Assembly: GCF_002078875.1 (NCBI RefSeq) | Contig: NC_034411.1 | Span: forward strand, 8,471,215 to 8,535,214 | Source: Numida meleagris | Taxonomy: Eukaryota > Chordata > Aves > Galliformes > Numididae | DNA: 64,000 bases | Direction of reading: 5' to 3' | In this document: in pieces, positions 51,825-62,000 of the stretch | How the letters are laid out: each line of letters opens with the position of its first letter | Numbering within the stretch: the stretch's first letter is position 1 | The notes under the pieces: generated by a model | What the model was told of the DNA's origin: nothing | Database searches by the model: none | What the model saw: the letters and a program-made list of their open reading frames with translations, nothing else | Made by a program: the position numbers and the translations under genes

Positions 51825-51830
51825 TTTATT
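51825..51830 (-). terminator. PPP1R21: Distal polyadenylation signal AATAAA, PPP1R21
   Basis: Canonical hexamer about 1.14 kb after the stop codon and about 450 nt before the COMMD1 start codon. If used, the two transcripts are separated by only a few hundred bases. Confidence 0.5.
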
Positions 51831-52151
51831 GTTACATATTGATAACACACTGACACAGCTGATATCAGAGTAAACCCTTACAGGACAACTAAGTGCCACA
51901 ATGCAAGTTATGGAACAGAAGATCAGTGTGAAGTGTGGAGCACCACAACATCTGGTTTAAGAAAAAAGTCAGATGTCATGAAACCGTGTGTTATTAGACT
52001 TCACTTAAAGAATTTTGAGAGGCCTACAGATCACAAGCTTCCCAAAGCACAATAAAAGCCATGTGCAGCTCCTTGGTTGACCCATCAGGACTAACCCCGT
52101 AAGGGACTTTTTGCAAATTCAGTGTTTCAACGTTCTACGTATTTTATATTC

Positions 52152-52157
52152 TTTATT
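52152..52157 (-). terminator. PPP1R21: Middle polyadenylation signal AATAAA, PPP1R21
   Basis: Canonical hexamer about 815 nt after the stop codon, in an AT-rich context. Confidence 0.4.
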
Positions 52158-52349
52158 GTAAGAGAGCACAGTAAGCTGATCTATTCTACACACACATATA
52201 TTGCTTCACTCTTTTGGGGGCAAATTACAGTCACATTTTCCTATAGCTTTTAACAGCTATTTCAACCAGTATATATACACGTATACAAAATGCCAAATTA
52301 GGGCTTAAAGCAATTTCAGCAAAGTTTCCCAGTTCAGCTATTTGTGCTC

Positions 52350-52355
52350 TTTATT
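52350..52355 (-). terminator. PPP1R21: Proximal polyadenylation signal AATAAA, PPP1R21
   Basis: Plus-strand TTTATT, read as AATAAA on the gene strand about 615 nt after the stop codon. One of three such hexamers; use not shown by sequence alone. Confidence 0.4.
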
Positions 52356-52409
52356 TCAAAATCCAAAGTGCCAAATACGAGTAGCAAGAGTTTCCTCTAT
52401 TGCATCTAA

Positions 52410-52428
52410 CAAAAAAAAAAGGGGGGGG
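52410..52428. repeat. A-run followed by G8
   Basis: Homopolymer pair inside the PPP1R21 3' untranslated region. Confidence 0.8.
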
Positions 52429-52970
52429 TTGAAAGAATGATCCCACTTTTCCACAGGAATTTATAGAAATCATTTAAAGACACAACTGAATTCATTTGAA
52501 AGGGCAGAGGACAGGAGCACATTTACAGTAGCTGCACAGCTCACATGGCCAAGGTTTCCAAATTAATTTTTAAACTGTCATTAGCAAGAACTGAATGTAC
52601 AGCTGTTGCCAATTTAACATAACTCAGAAACAGACAACTACTGCAGTGATACCAAATCTGTTAATGCATAATCATATTTGAAAAATATACAAAAGCTGAA
52701 GTTATTACAGGAAATTAAAACCCAGTTTTAAAAAGTGCACAGTAAAAACTGAAGGTAATTACAAATTATCCACAGAGTGTACGTGTCCTGGTTTAAAGAC
52801 AACACCAAGTTCTATCCGCTGAAAGTGCTAAATATTTTAAAGCCATGTACAGCACCAAAACAGTTCGTATGAGACCCAACACCACCCCTGCTTCCCGTAA
52901 CCAACAGGCACCGGACAGTATCCGCACTTCCTTCAGTAGCAGCCTCCACAGACAGCTGGTGAGCTGGGAA

Positions 52971-53000
52971 CTATCGAGTTTTGTTCTTTTTAGAGTTTCC
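52971..53000 (-). CDS. PPP1R21: PPP1R21 terminal coding exon
   Basis: Only nine codons (GNSKKNKTR) and a TAG stop at 52971-52973. The acceptor is TTGTTGCAG|GG. The basic Lys/Arg tail matches human GNSKKNKSR except for one conservative change. The 3' untranslated region continues toward lower coordinates. Confidence 0.95.
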   Translation of the reverse strand, partial: GNSKKNKTR

Positions 53001-56000
53001 CTGCAACAAGAAGAAACTAGTGAACACAATATAAAATTAACCTAAGAACATCTATACAGGAAATGTACAACCCATGGTCTGATAATTTGTGCCTACAGCA
53101 AGCAAAGAAGCATTGTGAAGCTGAAGATAAACAGCACTGATTGCAATTGCTTGTTCTGAAAATTCCTCTGTGCTTACAGGCGTAACGCAGGAAAGTACCA
53201 GAGCTCTCGAACAAGCACAGGAGAACCTTAATTTAATTGAAATCTATGGAGAAAGACATTGGAGTTACATCCCACATCACTCAACAGTAGTAGCACCATT
53301 CACATTGCAAAGCAGACCGAAGGCAGGTCCAATCCTCATTTGACTGTGAATGGTATTTCAAATATAAACCTCAGAGAGTCAATGTAAGGCAATTATCCTC
53401 CACCCTAACATTCTGTTCCAAAACAAAGTTAACTTTAGCTTGGGCTGAACAGAATATTTGTAGTTGAGAAAAGGATTTGTTTTAAAACAACTTTCTTACA
53501 TCTGACTTCCAACAACTCTACAATGCAAACATGCAGCTTAAAAATTTCTGTGCAGTAGTTACTTGCTGGCAATTCTCTTTTTTCCTCTTTACCTAGGATA
53601 ACGTTTGTTTTTAAATCTAACCAACAAGTCTGTTCAAATGACAATGGCTTTAAACTGTATAACTTTCAATTGACTTGTTTTCTATGTTTGGTAACATCTG
53701 AAATACAAAAAAAACAAGTGTCTACTGTTGGGAGATTATGAGTTACTTCCTTAAAGACAGCGTATCCTTTCAAGTTTTGAAATTATGACAAGTGAAAATT
53801 GAAGTTTAGCCATCTGAGGAAGAACTTGGAGGAATAGTCTACAACTGAAATGAATAAATAGATAAAATCACTGTAATGGGGTTTCTAATCTAAACATGGA
53901 TTTCTCCTCCCCCTCAGTGAAATCTGCTTCCAAGCATTCTACAATTAAGGAGAATTATTCATTTCATAATAAAATGAATGAAAGATAAAGACCTTCACAA
54001 CATATATTTCTTCCCAGAACCTTCAGGATAGGATGTACCATGGTGTAAGCACTCACTGCTATAAAAAGCAGACTTCTGCCTCTTTCATCATTAAGGCCAA
54101 GTGGAAAACCTTGCCACTGGGTAAATGGATGGCTCCTTGCTTGGAAAAAGCTCAAGTGTGGTTTTTAAGAAAGTTCACAGAATGAAATACATGGCAAGTT
54201 TTTCATTCCTACATGAAAGAAACAGACGATCTAGGGTATGGAAATAAAACAGAGGAGGAAGAACAATTGCCAAGAACCGAGCAGCTGCAACTGGGATAAG
54301 AGCACGAGACAATGTGCATGACCAGATTTGGAGTCTTCTTTCCAGCTGGCCCAGAACAGGAACCATAGCTTGTGGATTGATTTGTGAAAAGGTATTACTG
54401 CAGTCATGGCAAAGGTAACCCACAGAGCTCCCAACTACGGCCAATGTCTAGTGTCAACACTTGGCAACTTACCTTACTAGTCATCTTTAGTGTGTCTATT
54501 TCTTCCCTTTGTTTAGTTAGGGTCTCATTCATACTGCAGAGATGGTCACTCATCATACTTAACTGATCCTCATAACTTCTCTTTGTCGTCATCAATTCAT
54601 CCTATGGGGAAAAACAACAAAAGAAGTCCGCGGCTTGAAGCCTTTGTACAATGTAAGAAAATGGCTGCTTTGCCAGTTGGTACCATCTCTGCTACGAGGT
54701 AAATGTAACTAAGCCAAACCATTGAAAAATTTCATCTGAAGACTCATGTATTGTCTGTCACCCTTAATTTAGTTTGTTTTTTCACTACCTGTATATTTAA
54801 GTAATCCTCCCCTCACAGAGGGAAACGAGGCTAAAACAATCCTGTGCTTACACATACAGAAAAGACATTTATACAGAAGAGCCTTGACAATGGGCTAAAA
54901 CACAGGCTTTGCTACTACAACCATTGCCTTGCAAGGATCTTCGACTTCAAGTGTAATGTTTCCATCTGTTCTCTACATACCTCTGTTTTTCACATCATAT
55001 TACTAAGGACCTAAAAAGCACGACTGGTCTTGGTGGTCTTCACCTTGCCCTTACACACAATTACCTTAACAAGTACATCTATTATGTCAGTTAACATTTT
55101 ACTTGCCTGTAATCTACTGATGTTTTGACTAGCTTGTTTCAACTCTTCTGTGAGTGATTCCTTGGACTTCTCTGCTAAAGACAGTCTTTTGGCAAGTGCT
55201 CGACACTGGCAGTTAGAGCAGGACAGGGAGGACAGAAGGGAAGAAAGTTAGTTCCAGAGCACTGTCTTGTGCTGTCTTTAACTGAATGCTTTGAATGTTT
55301 CCATCATTCTGTAATCCTCAGATAACAAGAAACTTACTCAGAATCTGCACTGTTTTGAATACAAAGATAATGAAATAATTAACATTAAACTTGTTTTATC
55401 TTACAGAATTTCCATATTATTATTAGTCTAAGTCTTCTGTTTTCATCACGTTACTGCTAGGAAATATTTCACAGAAAGCAACACAAACAGCTACTTCGTA
55501 CACTGCTCAAGTATCACAGAAAGATGGCTTACTATGTCACCTAATGTACTAGAGGAACACATTTTCCCTGAAATATGTACCACAGATTTAACACTTGCAC
55601 ATGGAAAATTCAAAAGGGAATGTACTGTTTTTAGTACGAACATTACTGTATGCTCACCTCAGCATGAAAGTGTACTGATTTGCTGTCAGCAAGCTGTAGA
55701 TGGGATGTAAGTTCTGCTATTCTTGCCATATAGTGTTTTTTAATCAAGTCTTCACGAGACTCAACATCTGGAATCTGATAAAAAAAATAACCAGACATTT
55801 TTGTGTAATAGACTGAATACTCACACCACAGCATTGTCCTCTATACTGAATTCCATTCCCTACTGAGGCCTGTCTGGCATATCCAAAAGCATTTACTTCC
55901 CCAAATCACAACAAATTACAGGAGGTCAGATCAACTGACATCACCTCCTAGTGTTGTACTTCCTTTAAGGGCCCAGGATGCAAGAGGTTTGCTTAATTTG

Positions 56001-59000
56001 ACAAATCAAGTCTGACGATGAAAACCCACTGCAGAAGTAAGCTCATTCTACCAGCTTAAAAAATCCCAACACTTACTGGCTTTTCCCATCAAGGAACAAT
56101 CCTTCTGCATGACTATGTTTCAGAAGCTACCAAGCTGTGAGAACTGTGTCTAATGTCACATGTTCCACACAACCATTTAAGATACGAGGGATTTTTTTGT
56201 TTTGTTGGTGGTCCTTCTTTTTGTTTGTTTTTAAACTCACCAGATTACTGTAAATTACAGAGTTACCAACCAGAGACAGCTGTCACACCACTTCTCATTA
56301 CCTCCAAGATCAGCGCTATGCAGTAGCTTTTAAAAAATTTATACCAGCTATTCTTTGGCTCCTGCACCCACTTTAATCATTCCCTCTAGAAAGCAAAAAC
56401 GGAGCAAACCAAAACATACTTCAGTTCCCTGCTTAAGCAGAAAATCAAAGCACTGATTCCTGCTGCGGCAATTGTTATGCTGTAGCCGTGCTAAACTCAG
56501 AGTTAACATTTTGTCTGAGCTGCTCCTAGGTTTCTTTCAGAACAACTTCTGGTTTGGGATAGCCTGTACTTATGTGTTAAATACAGGGCACTAGAGCCAG
56601 TGACTTCCCCTTCTCCCACCAACTTGAGCCTCTTTTCTCAAGGACTAAGAATTGAGACTTGGAATCCACTTCTGGTTCCTAAATACAGAGAGCAAGACTC
56701 TCCTTCAGCTACAGAGCACAGATCTGGACCAGCTCACACTGCTCCAAGCTGCTTAAATGAGTAAAAGCTACAATTCACGACATAGAATTAATAAAAAACA
56801 AAACCAAACAAACAAAAATATGATTTTGGAAACTTGAAAATATGGTACACAAACTACCTGAGTGACTTCTGTCATTGTACTATGTTATTTTTAATTGTTA
56901 ATTACACCTTTGGAATAACATTAAGTTTTAAATATTTACTAGATATATTTTGATAACATTTAAAATAGATTACCTTCTCATTATCAGTAGTTATAGTCAA
57001 CATCCCGATCTAAAACAAGGAAGACAATATGAATGAAGTGAGAACGGCAAAAACAGACACCAGTCGTAAAAGGACTTCAATGAAAAACAAAATCTTGCAA
57101 CAGTTAAAACTAAGTTTAAGTATTTCTACCTACAATATAGGCAAGGGTAGTACACATGAATGCCTTGAATAGAATTTAAGGCGACAACAACTCTCCAAAA
57201 ATTAGATATTCCCTATACATCTTAGGATGCATACAGGGCAATAGCAATGAAATCAAACAAGATACAGTTAGCTTATCTGATTACACAACTTCTTGATTAT
57301 ATGCACATGTAAATTAGTGCTTCAGTGTACTGACATGTCTCTTAATTACCTAGTTTCAAGAGCAAGGAAATTCATCTTTGATTTCTTCAGTATCTTCTGA
57401 ATTCTTTTCTCTGCAGTTTGATTAATAAATTACACTGACAGCTCAGTTTCACATACTCACAAAACTCTAATTGAGATGTACACGAACAACTAGTTTCATG
57501 TAAGAATGTCTTCATAAAGAGTCAGACATTTTTTCTTGACCTGAACAGGACTACAGGTTTATGTCTATGGGCAATATTTATATCATTTGCTGACCTACTA
57601 GTTACAGGAAGCATTGATTAGAAAAAGATATTCTCCTCAAACGCCTAAATCAAACTTAAAATGAAAGTTCATTTCAAAACCAATTTCAAAACTGGTTGGA
57701 CGTGATGACCTTAAAGGTCAAATCTTTTCCAACCTAAATGATTCTATGAAAACATCCCATTAGTTTTTTTGTGGGTTTTTTTTTTTCTTTCTTTTGGTGT
57801 GTGTGGTAGGTTTTTTGTTTGTTTTTTAATCCTGAAGCAGGAAAGTGGGGAGGAAAAAAATTATATTGAATGTTGAGCTGAACAGATTATCTCATGTCTT
57901 ACAGATGACATCCATGTGAATACAACTGTGAAAGCGGTAGTTCAGAGGAAAGGGCAACCCCTTTTGAACACTTGTAATACACACAGAAAAGCTAGTTACC
58001 CACATACAAAGACAAGACAGAATACATGCTATCCAAAAAACATTGTTGAACCCAAGTTGTAAGAGCCCACAAAAGTTATGTAAAATTAATGATCCAGTGA
58101 ACTCTGGAAACTTGAATGGCTTCAAGTTAAAATTAAGTTATATTACATGGACCTGTAGTTCCTTAATCCGTTTAAAAATACTGATCATGTACTTTTGTTT
58201 GCTTTTACATACCTACAAGTGAAAAAAATACTGGAAACTCAGAGCCAACCTAAGATACACACTACTTGCAAGGCTTACTAGCTACTGACGAAAATCAAGA
58301 GGTTAAGCACCTATCGTTCCCCCCTCAGTCATACAAGTACAGAACTACAAGAATATTTCTATTAATATCAAGATATTGAACAAAGCCTCAAAAGTCAAGT
58401 TCCAAACTCTGAGGAAAGTATCAGCAAGCAGCTTTGCAAATAAGGAGCTTCTGCACGACTGCATTTCAACATCATCAAAAAGCTTTCAATATTAATGTTC
58501 CATTGATCAAATAGCACTACTATCAACTACCATGGTTTTCTCTATTGGAGTAAGAAGTCACTTACCAGACTAGTACTTTTGATAGGCTCCCTCTGACTCT
58601 TTGCTGTCGTTTCCTCCTTTTGTTCAGCTACATTTGATAAAACAGAACGCTCTTGTATAGTTTCTGCTGAATGTCCACTAAGAGAGTTCTTCAGCTTTTG
58701 GTTTTCCTTCTCCAGTTTTATTTTAGCTAGCTGGGCCTCCAACATCCAGTGCTCTTTTTCTTGTTCAAGTTTTGCAATTTTCTCCAAACTCTGCTGGACC
58801 TTTAGGATGGAAGTTCACAGTGCATGTTACTGAACACAGAAAGAATACCCTCCAGGAGCTGTCTGAAGACAGTATTACTTTAAACCATTACCCAAGTGAG
58901 CTAGTAAGTAACAGCAGTAGGCTGCCATCTGTAGGCTTAACTGTGGTCATGTATCACAAGCTACTCAACTACTCATTAGTAGTGAATTAGTCTGAAACAA

Positions 59001-62000
59001 AGGTTACCACTTGCTGCTCAAAGAGCCAAGGCCAAATCAGATGAAAATCAGAGCAGGCAGAAGTTAGAAGAAAGTCATGAAAGCTTGAAAGATGTGTGCC
59101 TGTCACCAGCATTGTCTTGCCATCTGCTAACAAGTCAAACACAATCCTTCCCTTCCCAGACATCCTACTCACACATACAGAAACCCCAGCTTTTCTTACC
59201 TGGACAAGTTACAGAGCATTATATAACCTATCCCTCCACACATTTCTATCTGAAGTCATATAATCTCAATTAATATGCTCTGAATGGGCAATTACAAAAA
59301 AAAAGCACTGAAGTCTTTCTTCTGTAGAAGTTCAAGGATGTATGCACAGCATTCAAGCTAAATTTCAGTCAGTACATTAGTCAGTCTCACTCAGAGATGG
59401 ACAGACTGCACAGGCCTTTTAAATACCACTTATTCTCCCTCTGCCTCACCTTCCAGAAAAGACAAAACCACATACTTCAAGAATGATAGAAATAAGACCT
59501 ATTTCATACACTCTAAAAAAGTTGTTGCTATGTAGTCCCAGAAAACCCACTAAAAACAGGACACAACATTAGAAATGAATACATAGTTTGCACTCTTTTA
59601 CTCTCAGAATTATAATTAAGATATCTAGAGTCTTATTTTAAGACTCAGAATTTCTATTTATGTACAAAACCACACATGGGTAGACTATTCAATACTACTT
59701 TGCCTTTATAAATACACTACTAAATATGTTAGAACAACATATAACAGAATACCTGTTGTGCAAGACCTTCTCTACTTTCTGTGGAACTCAGAAGAACTCT
59801 GCGATTGGCCAAGGCCTCTTCATAAGGCACTGAATCTGCACAAGGCTGCAGAAGAATAGAAAAAACCTCAAAATGGGTTTCACAGTAAATCAGAATAAGT
59901 GTTTCACATTTATTTTCTTATTGCCCTCCTTACTTTACTGGAGGGGAGAAAGACGTTTTCCAATTGTTCACCAACCAGTAGAAAAAAAACAACAGTTCCA
60001 ACTCAAAAAACCCACCTACTCTCTACAAAAATACACAATTAAAAGGTGCTAAGAAAACTACGTGCTACTTAGTGATCAAAAGCATCTTTAGGTCCACTTG
60101 ACAGACATCAGAACATCAAAGGGGAGCAATGATAAGCACACATACATCATCACTTAGTTTTTAATTTTAGTAGGAACTGCATGGACATTTGGTAACATTC
60201 AACCTTTCGGTTCAGCACGTTTTCTCTATTTCCTAGCTTTTGGTTTCTTCTTTATTTGATCTCAACTGTCTTCCAGTGAATGCAAATATAAGAATGATGT
60301 CACCCACTCCACATTCTTGGTGAATATGGGAGGGAGGTTAAATAAGTAAATCAGGTCAGCTCAGGACCCTCCTCAGTCCAGAAGTTTCTCATGGAAATGG
60401 TTAACAGCAGAACCAACATATACCACCAGTTTTGAGAGCAACTATGCTCTCAGATTTCTTCAATAGCATTATTGCTCTATGGGCCCCATTTCCTAAGCCA
60501 AACACTCTCACTGAGAAAAATCCTTTCCAAATACTGGAAGTCATTGATTTGTGTTCTCTTTGACATAACCGAAGAGCAAGTTAATTATGGACAGAGAAAG
60601 CTCTGTGCAAGCACAGGAACTGAACAAACCTTCTTCAGAGACTTCATATAGGCAACTGCCTTTTTCTTGTACTGCAGCATACACTCAGCTGAAAGAGGAC
60701 TGATGAACTCTGTTCCTCCTTTTGGGCCATAGCTCAGTGAAGAAGTGAAGTGATCCACGTTGTTGCTAAAGAACGAAGCAATCTAGACATACCAAGAGAA
60801 GCCACTTTTTGAATTAAGTTGAACAGAATGACTTGTCAGAGCAGTTACATGCTTAGGAGAAGGAAAAGCACTTAATGAAACTGGACTTCACATAGCTCAG
60901 ACCTCACTAAGGCAAAACATCCTTTTCACAGTACCTACTATTATCACCTACTGTTTTTAACATACAGCGTGAAAATACCTTAGAATAAGTCTGATAAGGT
61001 AGTCAGGAGTACCAAAGACACATTTACATTTCTCAAATCATTCTTTTTTATTATTAAAGAAAAAGCAAAAAAATGCTCAACTTGTGGCATTATATTTAAA
61101 CAAAAGTTTCCATTACCTTGCCCATTCCATTTGTTAAAGACAAAATGGAGGACAAAATACAGTCATTGGTAGTTATAAGCTTCTGTGTGGCTGTTGGAAC
61201 ATCTTGTTCTAGTGTAGCTTTCTGACTGTAGTGCTTGGAAATGTCTGAAAAAAGAAAAACATGTATGTAATTTATGCTTTTGTTTATGCAGGTGACCATT
61301 TCCAACTTCAGCTTCTGACACTGAACTTGGAATACTTCTACTCTCCTTGAATTGTATAAAAACGTTTAGTCTGGATACTTTTAGTTCTTCAGTAGACTGC
61401 TATAGGTGGCTGTTTATGATTAGAACAGACATTGTGTCTGTTACAGGAAGCAGAATAAAGAGGCATACTAAAGAGCACTAGTGTGCTCTGTGTCCCAAAA
61501 ACCGTACCTATACAGGGAACTCAAGCTTCCACTGAACTATCTCTTCATTTCCAAAGTATATTTTCCACTTCCGCATATTTACATCAGGACACTAGAGACA
61601 GATATTAAACATTATTAACAATTCTAAGTCTGAAGATTATGTAATCTTAAAGCTTAAAATGGTAGGGCATTTTAATCATCAAAGCAAATCTAAAAGGCTA
61701 CCAGAACTATATAGCATAGGAAGAGGTATTCTAAAGTTCTTTCAGGCAAAATTAACAGAACAGACTTCTGGGGGTAGAGAAACAAAGAACATCACCACCA
61801 CACGGAGAATTTTCTGGAAGTAATTTACAAAGAAGCGTTAGTTTCACAAGTAAATATTTTACAGCTACAAAAATAAGAAATCTCAGGTCATTATCACCAG
61901 AAGTTTCAATCTGAGGCAAGGTTAAGAAATTGGAGTTATGTTTGGGTTAGGGAGGATGGAGAGAAACTACCATACTAGAGAACTTGATTCGGAGTCTGAG

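Larger units (their letters stand above)
51805..52970 (-). other. PPP1R21: PPP1R21 3' untranslated region (inferred extent)
   Basis: An AT-rich stretch after the TAG stop that carries three minus-strand AATAAA signals. No transposon was recognised inside it. An A11/G8 tract lies at about 52410-52428. The distal end, about 20 nt past the last signal, is an inference from spacing only. Confidence 0.6.
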
